Of a stretch of 64,000 nucleotides of DNA, positions 1 to 11,766 are shown piece after piece. The notes beneath the pieces are model-generated. The model made no database searches. It saw only the letters and a list, made by a program, of their open reading frames with translations, and was not told the DNA's origin. The position numbers and the translations under genes are program-made. The stretch lies in NCBI GenBank assembly GCA_036245805.1, contig BTRK01000003.1:8494001-8558000 (forward strand), given 5' to 3'. Origin of the DNA: Pristionchus mayeri. Its lineage: Eukaryota > Nematoda > Chromadorea > Rhabditida > Neodiplogasteridae. Each line of letters starts with the position of its first letter. Positions within the stretch are counted from its first letter, which is position 1.

Positions 1-150
1 TCAACTCTGGTTGCATGCATTCGTTGGTTTGATTCTGCCAGGGAAATAAGAGAACAAAAGGGGCCAGTTCCCCATTGATCTGTTTGTCTCTGGACGCGAG
101 CATTCGCATATAGAGTCAGTTGATGAAACGATTGCCATCCATCGGGGAGA

Positions 151-405
151 CTAGCAATTTTGAGGGCTAATGCTTCTAGTAGAATTGAGGGAGGGACGAG
201 AGAAAAATAGCAAAACGGCGGTCATGACTCGCTTGTTGAACCAGAATGCATTACAAGATTGAAGAGCCATTTCATCGTTTTTTTTGAATTCCTCAGGGAG
301 AGGAAAACGCGAGATTTGAGGATTCTGGTCCCCATATACGCTAACATATTTTAGCGAGTCTTTTACTGGCAGGTGGGGTTCATCGGAGGAGGGGTCTGAC
401 TTCAT
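151..405 (-). CDS. possible exon, unknown product
   Basis: An 84-codon open frame on the minus strand starts at an ATG at 405 and ends at a stop near 151. The first 55 or so residues are polar and protein-like (acidic N-terminus, PxxPEEFKK-type segment). A second frame takes over near the 3' end and also reads in a protein-like way, so an intron or frameshift near position 190 is possible. I do not recognise the product and see no domain. No splice acceptor decides the 5' end. It could equally be a chance ORF. Confidence 0.25.
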   Translation of the reverse strand: MKSDPSSDEPHLPVKDSLKYVSVYGDQNPQISRFPLPEEFKKNDEMALQSCNAFWFNKRVMTAVLLFFSRPSLNSTRSISPQNC

Positions 406-420
406 GAAATCATTCGTGAT

Positions 421-1725
421 ATTTGGAAATGATGAAAATTTGTCGAATACACTTTGCTCTTAATTCATTGATGATGGTCCTTCACATCGAGAGATGAAGC
501 CTGAGCAGCAAACATAATAAGCACATGCAATTCATTCATCAATATTAAATTCACGAGCTTCCTGTGGTTCTCGTACCCCAGTTCATTTGTGTAGCATAGC
601 TCCGAAGTGTATTTTTGCTTTATAATGTAAATCAATTAGCTAAACCGATTGCAGTAATTTCTGGTACCGCGAATTCATTTTTTTTAATTCCCGCGCTCGT
701 GATTGCGATTCAGATAATTGGCGGGAATTCACTTATGATTAAAATGTTGCACTTTCAGATTTGACGTTACGAACGCTTTGACGGGAAATAAACTCGGGTG
801 ATTCTCGATAATTCGAGCAAGACGCGCATTCCTCTCAGTGACAATATCATATTCACCAAATCGAAAAGAGAAATGTTGGCCGACATTAGCGGCCCAGGGT
901 ATAATTATATTTTTTGTCATTATTTTATTTTATTTAGTAAAATATTATATAACACAATTTTCAAAAATTCTTCGATATTTGACCCACCCCATTCCTCCCT
1001 TCCCCACTCATTTATCTGCATCTCTCCATGGTTTCCGATCGCATAAACTGCGATCGGGAAAGAATATGAAATGAGAGGGGATATGGTGTTGAGGTGGGCC
1101 AAATATTAAAGAAGCGTCAATGATTATTTTTCAGTGAGACCCAGTGGCAAAATGCATTCGTCACGTTTACTGGAGGCGTAAATGGTAAAATCAAAAATGA
1201 TAAGTGGGTATTTCGCCTAATCCCCCTGTTAATCGTCACGACTTCAGCTCAACATCCCTAATTCACTGTTCGAAAGATTTGTGCGCCGTGCAGTACATAT
1301 TAAGGTTTTCGTTCGCATGCATTCTTCCGTTTCCAAAAATGATACAATGTGTGGATGCTTTATTTTCAGACAGCTTCAGGAGGCCGATTCGCCGTTTTTT
1401 TGTGCGAATAAGATGGAGTTCAGCAGACACTCGACATATTATCAGAAATGAAGATATCTTGGTTTTTTTTCGGAATAAAATAATTTCTGAAATTAGCCAA
1501 GGAAATCTTTAAAAAAACACTTGGGATTGGATAGTTAATACATCTGGTTTACTAGAGTTTTCCATTGAGACTTGAGACTCATATCGACTAAAGAAATAAA
1601 ACAATCGCAACAATACGCTTCTCCGTTTGTGCAAGTGCATCATGATATTGAGATAATTCTTTATATATAATTATCAGTATCATTATTAGTATTTTCTATT
1701 ATCCACTTATTAAATTCACATTATA
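421..1725. other. mostly non-coding stretch
   Basis: AT-rich DNA without a convincing gene. A 63-codon minus-strand frame at 729-920 (ATG at 920) has protein-like composition in its second half and could be a terminal exon, but no neighbouring exon joins it. The plus-strand ORFs here are low-complexity and look random. Confidence 0.4.
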
Positions 1726-4462
1726 TCACAATTCGCGCACAATGTGCACGAAATAGTGCGGCATCGATCCTGGTCCGTAGAATCTTCTCGTCAAAGCGTA
1801 TCGCATCGATACACGAGCATTTCCATACTGCAGAGACCCTTGCTCGTTGACGGTGAACTGCAACATTTGATTGGTTAATTATCATAGTTAGTTAGGCGAA
1901 ATGATTTTGCTACTCCCCAATCAGCGTGTTGCACTGAAGAGCAAACAATGCTAATCAAATTATTATATATTACTCACTCCTGACGACTTTCCGACATTCC
2001 ATCCGCCGCCTTCTACTTCCTTGAGTCCAATCAGCGAGTTGAAACGTTTCCTGAAACGCATTTCATGCAGTTTTATTGGGGGTATGACAGAAGCGCAACG
2101 ACAAAAGCGCAACTAGGTTTCAAAAATCGCAACGACAAAAGCGCAACTCAAAATATCTCAAACGAGAGTGTTGATTCAGCTTCGAGGTTGGTATGAACTA
2201 ATTACTATTAAAGGAGGACTGTCGGCAAAGTAGCCTCATCGATAGTGAGGAGACTTCCACACTCCAAAGGTCATAGCGAGAGCTAGGGGGTAGACAACCG
2301 TCGCTTGGTCAGCTCAGTGGTAAAACATCTGTCTTGTGATCGGAAGGTTGCTGGTTCGATTCTAGCTGGTTTTTTGACAGCTCCTTAAGATATTTGAATT
2401 CGCGCAATTCCCTGTCCCACAAGCGTCCATGGCACTGTGCCAACAAATCGTAGATCTGCTGAGAGCTGAGATATCAATACAATTTTTTCGGAGCCTTTAG
2501 TCGTTAAGAGGAGCTAGGTCATGGTTATGAAAGGGTCCCAAGTTGAACTTTGCCTACACTCCTCCTTTAATTAGCAGTACATGCTCTGAGGGCTAATTAG
2601 TGACGTCACTGAAAAAAGTGACGTCACTATTTTTAGACGTATAGGGGTTCATGGTAAAAAAAACCGTTGTAAAAGTTTGTGTTGGATCTAGACAACGTAC
2701 CACAGCATACATAATCTACGATGCAACTTGTGTAATTTACCGGCTACCGTATCCCGATATACCGTAATCTAGCGGACTTATGCTCTCAAGTTGATGGAAA
2801 ATGATAATGTATTATTTGCCATATATAAGCTAAACTATCGTGTATCGAGATACGGTTGCCGGCAAATAATAAAGGGTGTATCATAGATTGTGTGGGCATT
2901 GATACCTTGACTAGATCCAACAAAAACTTTTATTACGATTTTATACCATGAACCCCTATACGTCTAAAAATAGTGACGTCACTTTTTCAGTGACGTCACT
3001 AATTAGCCCTCAGGGCATATACTGCTAATTAATAGTAATTAGTTAATACCAACCTCGAACCACCCTCGTTTGAGATAATTTGAGTTGCGCTTTTGTCGTT
3101 GCGCTTTTGTCGCTTGCGTTTTTGTCGTTTTCGGCACGTTGCGCTTTTGTTGTTGCGCTTCTGTCATACCCCCGTTTATTACATCACAATTAATTTGCAT
3201 CAGTACTCAAACAATCGTGATATATTGCGGTATTTTCAAATTGTACCTCAGCGGTGGCAGAATGCGCAGGATCACTGTCTGGTTGGTGTCGCTCTGCGAG
3301 ACAATCTGAAGTTGCTGTCATTTCAAAATACAAACTCAATCATTTAGATGATAATTTATTAAGTGAATCAATAAGCAAAAGCAAGTACACAAATATACAC
3401 ACCTTAACAGCCTCCAGCAGCACCCTCTCATCCTCGATCTTGACTGGGATCAGCATTTGTTCGTGCCTCCTTCGTACTAATTCGAGGAAGTCTTGCTCTG
3501 GCAATCCGGTTTCATGCTCCTGGAGATAAACAATTTTTTAGTACACCGGAAATAAAAAGCTTGGAAGAACAAGTGTGATTGAAACATCGATAAATACTGA
3601 AACCATACCCAAATGCCTCGGAATCCCGACAGCCAGGTTGCTCTGATTGACGATAGTCGGGGAAGGGCGAGCAAGGTAGGAGTGTCGAGTAACGAATCTT
3701 CCATTTCGAGAGTGATTGTCTGAAAAATATGTAATTTCTAAAATGTAGGAGCTCAATGAGTAATGTATTTACCTTGCCGTCATGTCGCCGTATGAATTCG
3801 AGAAGCCTGCAACTTGATTTGATAATGTATTTATAAATGTAAATATAATTACATTTTTTGTTTACCTCGGGTCAGTTTTACTTCCTCGAATCGTTGCAAT
3901 GAATTCGTCGAAATCGCAATCCTCCAGAATTTCCTGGATTTTCTCGAACCGAAACAAGCTACAGTTAATCTGCAATTCATCGAACATGCAATTGATTTTT
4001 CATGTATTTAATTACCATAGAGAAATGTAATTGCGTTGCATGGAATCTTGTGAGCAGCTGCTTTCGCATTTGTATTGCTTCGTTCAACTCTTCCGATTTT
4101 AGGGGATGTTTTAGTATCAGCGCTTTCCCGAAGCGGACCTCAAGGCGTTCCTAGAAAGAGTAATTGATGTAATACAAAATGCTCTATTTCTGATAAAAAA
4201 AATGTTATTTTCCGGACCTCATTCCTCTCCCGGGCATAATTGAATCCCGGTGGCGAACTCATGTCCATGTCACGTCGTTGTTAAAAATTTACATACATAT
4301 TATGCCTAAAATTTACATACATATTATTTAAGCAAACGAAAATAGTGCAAAAAATTAATATGTGAACAAATATCTTACCGTGTGCAAGTCGGGCGATCCA
4401 ATGATTATGCTTTCCACTTCCACCACGGGAAGCTCGCTCGAGGAAGGATCCAGGATGGCCAT
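1726..4462 (-). CDS. multi-exon gene of unknown function
   Basis: Coding exons in transcription order are 4218-4268, 4016-4150, 3866-3969, 3773-3806, 3609-3719, 3403-3519, 3247-3305, 1978-2050 and 1726-1857. Every junction has a GT donor and an AG acceptor, and all phases agree, giving about 271 residues from the ATG at 4268. An additional exon at 4379-4462 has its own ATG and a good GTAAG donor. It ends in phase 0 and could join 4016-4150 directly, so the true start is ambiguous. The protein is soluble-looking, with no signal peptide or membrane segment, charged helical regions, and a C-terminus rich in Tyr, Arg and His. I do not recognise the family. The intron between 2051 and 3246 holds a 1.1-kb foldback element, yet all exons remain open. 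The 5' part is tandemly duplicated upstream. Confidence 0.82.
2212..2566. mobile_element. TTAA-flanked MITE with tRNA-like segment
   Basis: The 355-bp insert starts AGGAGGACTGTCGGCAAAGT and ends with a near-perfect inverted copy (18 of 20 matching). TTAA lies on both sides (2208-2211 and 2567-2570). The opposite arm of the host foldback carries the same flanking sequence with a single TTAA, so the empty site is visible. A TTAA target is typical of piggyBac-type transposases, but the family assignment is inference. It contains a degenerate tRNA-like region. Confidence 0.85.
2306..2376 (+). other. tRNA-like relic with Pol III box A/B motifs
   Basis: A CAGCTCAGTGG box-A-like motif is followed about 45 bp later by a GGTTCGATTC box-B-like motif. 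A CTTGTGA loop between them resembles a Thr(TGT) anticodon loop. The acceptor stem does not pair, so this is not a functional tRNA gene. It is carried inside the TTAA MITE. Confidence 0.5.
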
Positions 4463-5010
4463 CTAAATGACGTTATCTCAACTTGGAGTTCACTAAAGAG
4501 CATATATTAGACGACTTAAAGCGAGCCCGTTCATTTCAACGGACACATGTAATGTGGATGTCTTGCTGGCGCATGACTACAAAATAAGCACTGAATGCGC
4601 ACAATTGAGACTAACATTGCGAATAAACCGAATGAATCTTAGCCGAACAGAAGCGAATTGTGGTCTATAAAATATTAAAGCGCAGTGTAAAATGAAAACA
4701 AATTTGGTCGATTCCCCTTCACGCATTGCAACACGAATGAGAGAGCAGAGACGGAGACGAGTAGAGAAAACGGGTTGAGTCATTGCGGGAGAGAGAGAGA
4801 GAGAGCGGAGTAGAGATAAAGAGGAAAACGAGAGGAGAGCGAAGAGAGAACAGAGTATGTGGGCACAGGCAGTAATGCACCACCAATGGATTTGTTAGTG
4901 AATTTTTGACTTATCGATCTAGAAATTTGTTTCTCATTTGATTTTTCAACCATGTGTCATGTGCCATGAGGAAAGGCTTGTCTTCTCTCCTCTCACAGCG
5001 TACAATCTAT
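3915..5010. repeat. tandem duplication, copy 1 (1,096 bp)
   Basis: This segment repeats immediately as 5011-6087 with near identity. The unit runs from the middle of an exon of the unknown minus-strand gene through its 5' exons and into the GA-rich upstream region. The main differences are a small internal duplication in copy 1 around 4,290-4,330 and a few substitutions. The junctions share the short sequence ATCGCAAT, consistent with microhomology or unequal exchange. Confidence 0.9.
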
Positions 5011-6087
5011 CGCAATCCTCCAGAATTTCCTGGATTTTCTCGAACCGAAACAAGCTACAGTTAATCTGCAATTCATCGAACATGCAATTGATTTTTCATG
5101 TATTCAATTACCATAGATAAATGTAATTGCGTTGCATGGAATCTTGTGAGCAGCTGCTTTCGCATTTGTATTGCTTCGTTCAACTCTTCCGATTTTAGGG
5201 GATGTTTTAGTATCAGCGCTTTCCCGAAGCGGACCTCAAGGCGTTCCTAGAAAGAGTAATTGATGTAATACAAAATGCTCTATTTCTGATAAAAAAAATG
5301 TTATTTTCCGGACCTCATTCCTCTCCCGGGCATAATTGAATCCCGGTGGCGAACTCATGTCCATGTCACGTCGTTGTTCAGCTTAAAATTTACATACATA
5401 TTATTTAAGCAAACGAAAATAGTGCAAAAAATTAATATGTGAACAAATATCTTACCGTGTGCAAGTCGGGCGATCCAATGATTATGCTTTCCACTTCCAC
5501 CACGGGAAGCTCGCTCGAGGAAGGATCCAGGATGGCCATCTAAATGACGTTATCTCAACTTGGAGTTCACTAAAGAGCATATATTAGACGACTTAAAGCG
5601 AGCCCGTTCATTTCAACGGACACATGTAATGTGGATGTCTTGCTGGCGCATGACTACAAAATAAGCACTGAATGCGCACAATTGAGACTAACATTGCGAA
5701 TAAACCGAATGAATCTTAGCCGAACAGAAGCGAATTGTGGTCTATAAAATATTAAAGCGCAGTGTAAAATGAAAACAAATTTGGTCGATTCCCCTTCACG
5801 CATTGCAACACGAATGAGAGAGCAGAGACGGAGACGAGTAGAGAAAACGGGTTGAGTCATTGCGGGAGAGAGAGAGAGAGAGCGGAGTAGAGATAAAGAG
5901 GAAAACGAGAGGAGAGCGAAGAGAGAACAGAGTATGTGGGCACAGGCAGTAATGCACCACCAATGGATTTGTTAGTGAATTTTTGACTTATCGATCTAGA
6001 AATTTGTTTCTCATTTGATTTTTCAACCATGTGTCATGTGCCATGAGGAAAGGCTTGTCTTCTCTCCTCTCACAGCGTACAATCTAT
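5011..6087. repeat. tandem duplication, copy 2, truncated gene 5' end
   Basis: This 1,077-bp copy repeats 3915-5010. On the minus strand it contains the putative first exon, the next two exons, and about half of the following exon, where the copy ends. A transcript starting here would run into copy 1. It therefore represents a duplicated promoter with a truncated gene 5' end, not a second complete gene. Confidence 0.85.
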
Positions 6088-6304
6088 CGCAATTCTCTAA
6101 CCAAAATGAAGAGAGTTTGATCGCGAGAAACAAAGCGATACGAGCTTTTGTGAATTTTGCGCCTCGCCTTCCCTTATCTCTCTGTACGAGCGTACCTATC
6201 AAGTATTCGTGTTGAGTCAGTGCTGGAAAGAGAGAGAGAGCGGAGAAGAGGTAAAGAGGAAAACGAGAGGAGATCGAAGAGAGGAGTATGTAGGGACATG
6301 CAAT
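6088..6304. repeat. diverged third copy of upstream region, left part
   Basis: The GA-rich block and flanking sequence resemble 4,774-4,880 and 5,851-5,957 at lower identity. The homology stops at the GGTCCC-repeat element at 6,308 and resumes after it at about 9,385, where the stretch corresponding to 4,900-5,010 is found. The element therefore sits inside an older third repeat. Confidence 0.65.
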
Positions 6305-6844
6305 ATTGGGCTCTGTTACACTTTAGAGGTCCCATGTCAGTTTAGAGGTCCCATGACAGTTTAGAGGTCCCAAGTGTCAGTTTAGAGGTCTCAAGGCATA
6401 CTCTGTCAGATTAGAGGTCCCAACCAGTTTAGAGGTCCCATACATTTTAGAGGTCCCATGACAGTTGCCAGTAGGTCCCATGGCACTATCAGTTTAGAGG
6501 TCCCATCCAGATTAGAGGTCCTATCAGTTTAGAGGTCCCATCAGTTTAGAGGTCCCATCCAGTATAGAGGTCCCATCAGTTTAGAGGTCCAAGAAATCCG
6601 ACGACTCTCTGAGTCGATTGCCGTCAGAAAATTCTGGCAACTCTAACAGATAGTCGACCACATTAACAAAAAAAAAGGTCTCCCCCTAGAAAATTCTAAA
6701 TGCTCTGAAAGATTGTCGACGGCCATCAAAAAATGTGTACGGTTCTGAGAGATAGTCGACAGCATAAACAACCAGCAAATTCCGTAGTTACTCACAAATA
6801 GTTGACGACAATGAGAAAAAGTTGACAGAAAATGTTCGCCCTCA

Positions 6845-7740
6845 GATATCAGGTTGATGCATAAGTTTTGTCGTATTTTTAGGTTTTAGATTAAGGAATA
6901 TCTTACCATTATTATATAATCGATTTCCATAGGGATTTCCATATTCAATGAGTGGTGACATACTCTTCCTAGCGCACTTTAGTATAGGTCCAAATAATCA
7001 GTATTACGGTCACAATGTGAAGTCAAAGTGAGTTCATCGGAAATTGAAACTTGTTGTTTGGCGAACACGAACGCTACCGAGGGTAATATCTCAAAACCAA
7101 AGGTATGTGCGTAAAGCACTATCAACTGGGTGTAAAATAATATATGAGAATCAAATCTTCTTTCGAATACCTGCTTGAAATTGGGATCAATATAAAATTC
7201 ATGTCTGCTGAAGATGGTCGTATTCAGTTCCGATCGCCGTGATTTTGCATCGAATAAATTTACAATATATTTTGAAGATCCTTTTCTGTACATTACATAT
7301 TTAAATTTTGGCGAGCATTTAATTCCCCCAAGACGAAATAGATGTGCTTCAATTTTATTTCTAGAAATTGAGATCCAAAACTACACTTTCTATGACACCC
7401 GGATTCTCTCCTTAATAGAAGGGCTGATTTTACGTTAGTAATCAGACATACTCCCATCCCCTATCACTCAGTGAATAGGCAAAATTGGAGGCCAGCAGCA
7501 TTTCAAGATTATTTGATGTTATCATGAACACCGAAAGTGAAAAATTTAGATAAGTTTGTCAATAATTAACATTTTGGAATATTTCATCGCCTACGAGCTG
7601 GAATAAACACAATCTTGAAAATTTGCGGTTGATTGTATAATCCTACTCCTTAAATAAGGAAATCAGATCAACTATGTTGCGTTCCGTCTGCGACCCTTGT
7701 ATTTTTATTTATTTTTTATTCAACAGTTTATAATTATCAA
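6845..7740. other. interior of composite element, no gene
   Basis: A mariner-type terminal sequence (TCAGGTTGATGCATAAGTTT) begins near 6,848 after TA, but no partner end was found nearby. Minus-strand ORF 6979-7293 and plus-strand ORF 7214-7438 have no recognisable features. The rest is AT-rich and uninformative. Confidence 0.4.
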
Positions 7741-7779
7741 TAATCAATATATGCCCCCTTCTTTCTCTCGACCTTCCAG

Positions 7780-8771
7780 CGATTGGGCAGTGACTCGATT
7801 CCTTTCTTCCAGAACGCGGGTTTCTTCGAGACAGTCCATTCCACGAATGAACTCACAACCTCGTCTCGGTTCTTGAATTTTTTCCTCTACAAAAGTTAGA
7901 CAGGGAGCGGAAGCAATGGTAGTCGCAAGGGGAGATGTCCGGGGAGTAGGGTGGATGGGGGATCCATTCGATGTTCAGCTCCTCCAGTTTCTTCTGGGTC
8001 CATATTGCACGGTGAGGGGTCGCATTGTCCATGAGCATTAGGATTATACCCTTGCTCAGGAGTTCAGGAGGGACTCTAATCGCGACCTGTTCCAGTTGTT
8101 TAGCGAAGAGGTTGGCATTGATGCTGGTGCCAGGGGAGATGATTTCCCAGTAGATCGGACCGAGAGCGGAGAAGAAGAAACATACCATTTCCTTCTTTCC
8201 GTCCAATTCCTTCTTCGGGACGGGATCGGGAGTCTCGTGGGCATCCACCCATTGAAGTCTTCTTTCAGGATTATCGTATGTGATCCACTTCTCATCCACC
8301 GCGATTATCATGTTCGCCCATCCACGTGGCGATCTGCGGCTAAGCAATTCCCGACACACATCCACTCGCTTTTTGAGCTGAGCCGGAGTGAGGTCATGCG
8401 GGATCAGTTGAGGGAGCTGCGGCTTCTTTCCAACCCGATGGAGGAGTCGGGCCACTGTGATCTTGGGAGTGCCCGTCTTCTTCTCCATGTCGCGCACACT
8501 CAGCTTCTTGCCCTGCTTAAGCTGAGTGAGAATGGGGGTGGGATTGGTGGAAAGAGGGCGTCAGGTATGGGATGGTCATCGAGACCGAACTCCCCTTTCT
8601 TGAATCGGTCTGCATGGTCTGCACCAGGTCTGCATGGGCTTCCTGCACGGAACGGCCAAGGCGGAATGAATGTAGCAAAACTACTCGTAGGTCGCGGTTG
8701 GAGTACATCACTAAACTCGATGTAAAAAAAGTCGAGATTGATTTAATCGCAAAAGCACGCAGCGTGTGCAT
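7780..8771 (-). pseudogene. mariner-family transposase, frameshifted
   Basis: Mariner transposases cut and paste DNA at TA sites using a D,D34D catalytic triad. Here the central ORF (7853-8497) shows the first Asp in AVDEKWITYD, the second in LMLMDNATPHRA and the third in SPDISPCDYH. I count exactly 34 residues between the last two. The N-terminal helix-turn-helix region (RSVQEAHADL) lies in another frame upstream, from an ATG at 8771. At least two frameshifts near 8,555-8,620 and one near 7,885 separate the pieces, and the C-terminal FWKKGIESLPNRW-like segment follows in a third frame to about 7,780. One TIR-like end (GGGACACCCCAATA) is visible at 8,869-8,882; the other is missing. Confidence 0.85.
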
Positions 8772-9384
8772 GAAGCAATACTTTGTTTACTAACATAAAG
8801 CCTTAAATGCGGCTCTTGATCACTAACTGAATTTTTATGATTTTTTTTGAAAAAATGATCGAAATTATGGGACACCCCAATATAACACTCTCCAAAAATA
8901 CAAAGCTACTTAGAAAGTGAGACAAAATCTACTCTGAAAAATTTTGAATGGTACTGGAAAAGTTACTCAATTTACGTCACTTTGGAAAATTCTAAACACA
9001 CAACATCTTGCAAAAGATTGGAACGATTGAATCAACACTAAGTTGCGAAGTGATCGATAGTGTTAGTAATCGCTATTCCTGTGAATTATTCAATACAACT
9101 ACATACGATCTGAACTAGGGAAAACGACTTTGGACACATTTGTCGACCCATCAGAAGGATCGAATCAATCTGTTGTGTTAGGACAACACTTCTAATGGGA
9201 CCTCTAAACTGGATATGTATGGATCGTAATGCATTTTAGAGGTCCCATGTATCTATTTCGGTTGGGACCTCTAAACTGGATGGGACCTCTAAACTGATGG
9301 GACCTCTAAAATGGATGGGACCTCTAAACTGTCATGGGACCTCTAAACTGACATGGGACCTCTAAAGTGTAACAGAGCCCAGTA

Positions 9385-9760
9385 TTGCACATCGATCGCG
9401 ATGGAAATTTATGGGATTTTCAACTTTTGATCTATTAATGTTTTCTGATATGATTTTTCAACAATTGATCAATTGAAAGTAACCAAAATATTAGCATCAC
9501 CATGCGTCATATTGTATGAGGAAAGGCTTGTCCTCGCTTCTCTCACAGCACACAATCTCTCGCAATTCTCTAACCAAAATGAAAAGAGTTTGATCTCGAT
9601 AGATATAGAGATGCAAGCTTTCACGACTTTTTTCGCCTCTCCTTCCTCTAATCACTCTATACGCGCATCGTTCTCAAGTATTGGAGGATCGACTTACACT
9701 CAGACTCACTTGCAGGTTCGTTGTTTTTATTTTTTCTTGAAATAGTCTTCCGCATCTGAG
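9385..9760. repeat. diverged third copy of upstream region, right part
   Basis: The segment from about 9,450 to 9,580 resembles 4,940-5,010 and 6,017-6,110, including the shared GAGGAAAGGCTTGTC and ACAATCTCTCGCAATTCTC strings. The region 9,640-9,700 resembles 6,170-6,215. With 6,088-6,304 it forms the target in which the GGTCCC-repeat element is inserted. Confidence 0.65.
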
Positions 9761-10436
9761 TCTCAATTGTTTAATAAATTGATTGATTGCTTGAAATCGT
9801 ATTCCCCGTCATGTTACTTTATTATAACATGAACATGAATTTAGGTATGATTTACTCACGTGTAGGTCGGTCTGTTTTTCTACCATTTTGCGTGCCTTAT
9901 CCTACTCCTGAAACTAGGCACAAAATTTCAAAATGAAAATACGGGTAAAGAAGATGCAAAAATGTGTGATTTTTTTTCAAAGTATAATTTGCAAAATTGA
10001 GGGCTTTGCGGAAGCTCGTGGCAGAGCGAGAGCATACTCGGCTAGAGGAAGTATCAGACTCGACACGAAGCAATCCGATGACGTGAGGACGTTTATTGAG
10101 AATTGTGGAATGTCCTATATGAATAGATTTAGCTTCTTGAGCAACATAACTGGCGCTTCAGTGATAGCCTTCTTGAGTGCAAGGAATGCTTCCTCATGTC
10201 TGCTCCCCCATCTCCATTCAACATCCTTCTGAGTCAATTCATGCAAAGGCTCAGCAATCTTTGCAAATCCCTTCACAAATCTCCGAAAATAACTCGCAAG
10301 ACCAGTGAATGATCTCAACTCGGACACGTTCTTCGGTCTCGGGTGATTCCTCACTGCTGCCACCTTCCTCTCTTCCATGCTTACTCCAGTATCAGAGAAA
10401 TAATGACCCAGGTATTCTACCTGCCTCATCATGAAT

Positions 10437-10558
10437 TTGTAAATGATAAAATCGGACAAGACTTATGCAACAACCTAATAAAACCCAACAAGTGTAGACT
10501 TGTTGGGTTTTATTAGGTTGTTGCATAAGTCTTGTCCGATTTTATCATTTACAAATTC
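10437..10558. repeat. near-perfect palindrome made of mariner ends
   Basis: About 60 bp on each side of 10,498 are inverted copies. Each arm contains a mariner terminal repeat (TTAGGTTGTTGCATAAGTC and inward sequence) pointing outward from a short palindromic spacer. The left arm is a truncated element end joined to gypsy sequence; the right arm opens the full element at 10513. Confidence 0.85.
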
Positions 10559-11766
10559 CGGCTTCTACAGACATTCATGTGAGCTTTGGCAGCATGTGTC
10601 TTTTGTGATATATAAAGGATGTAATACACTTTCTAGAGCACTATATTGTATCCCTGACATTTCAATAATATGGACACGAAATTAGACGAAAGTAGTGCAC
10701 TTGAACGTTCTCGTTTCGTATTTCTCCAGTCTCCTATTTTCTTAGGAACATACTAAGTGCAAACCCCATAGCATTATCGTAGAGTGTGATGAAAGTACAT
10801 CATATCGAACCACTAATGGTAATCAGTGCTTGAAAGGCATGGCTAAAAATTTAAGAAAATCTGAAAATGCGCTCAGATAGTTCTTTGCCAATGGATATGA
10901 ACCCATGCCATTTACGTGCCGTACGAAATAGATATATCTTTTGTTTTTAAAAGTGATCAATGTGTGGTGTTATTATCCCTATTCAAGTAAAGTAATGAAT
11001 CTAGTTTCATTCGACGTGATTATTCTTCCAGAAATTAGTGGTGAAAATTTGAATGCCGAATTTTGCACATTTGGCTAGTTTATGTCTCTCGCACAACTAT
11101 AATGTTTCACATATTGTGGTAATCTGAACCAGCAACCCATAGTCTACAGTCACTTTTGTGAAAATTATTTGAAAATCATCGCTGAATGGAGATTTAATTT
11201 TCAAAGTATCTGAAATCACGAATTTTGTAATTTTTTCCGAAATTTCGTTTTCGGAATTTTTCAGTTTTCTGATAGAGACGAGCAACTACTCTCGAATTTT
11301 TTTGTATAGCCCCTTTAGCGATGGTTAAAACCGACTTCCACTGAATTCGGTATCTCTTGTACTGGGGGCAGTGCAATTCATTAACTGGACAATATTTCAG
11401 TGTCTACATTCACATTCACTGGGTTCTCATGTCGAATGCGCTAAATAAGCAAGCCCATTCAACCTAGTTTTAGTAAGTGTATTATCTATACTTATAATTT
11501 AGCAGGGCCAAGAAGTATCGCTATCTGTTCCCATCAACTAGCACCGTGTCAAAGAAAAAGTGTGAAGATATGCCATAGTGTAAACAGTTCAAGCTTCGTT
11601 TTCTAGTAATGCAGACACTTATGATTTAGATAAATATTATTGTTGGAATGTGCAAGCATATGCCTCTGTTATGCCATGAGGCCAGATAATGGCAAAAGTA
11701 TACAAGCAAGATCGACCAAATAACTTAGAGGCTTCCAAATCGGACAGGACTTATGCAACAACCTAA
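10513..11766. mobile_element. mariner-type TIR element, transposase unrecognisable
   Basis: It is bounded by TA and inverted ends TTAGGTTGTTGCATAAGTCT at both termini. The 1,254-bp length matches a full-length mariner, but none of the short ORFs inside shows the transposase motifs, so it is heavily decayed or carries unrelated filler. It interrupts the gypsy reverse transcriptase. Confidence 0.75.

Larger units (their letters stand above)
2078..3173. mobile_element. foldback (inverted-repeat) element in an intron
   Basis: Inverted ends begin GGGGGTATGACAGAAGCGCA and finish with the complement, and the pairing continues inward through several hundred bases to a centre near 2,800. The terminal arms contain a short repeated unit (GCGCAACGACAAAA) in opposite orientations. 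The left arm is interrupted at 2208 by a second element. There is no ORF and no clear target duplication. It lies wholly within an intron of the unknown gene at 1726-4462. Confidence 0.85.
6308..9380. mobile_element. TIR element with tandem 16-bp subterminal repeats
   Basis: The ends are inverted: GGGCTCTGTTACAC at 6308 and its complement ending at 9380. Inside each end is an array of the unit AGTTTAGAGGTCCCAT, about 14 imperfect units at 6,321-6,592 and about 7-8 in opposite orientation at 9,196-9,369. Subterminal repeat arrays like this often serve as transposase binding sites in DNA transposons, but that is inference. The interior holds the broken mariner transposase at about 7,780-8,790, probably a passenger or nested insertion. 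Confidence 0.75.

Noticed and set aside
2306..2376. Functional tRNA-Thr gene
   Set aside because: The D stem and acceptor stem do not pair, and it lies within a MITE.
4577..5860. Two identical 68-residue ORFs at 4577-4783 and 5654-5860
   Set aside because: They lie in the upstream region of the tandem duplication and are identical only because the DNA is duplicated.
8096..8725. 209-residue plus-strand ORF
   Set aside because: It is the antisense shadow of the mariner transposase on the minus strand.
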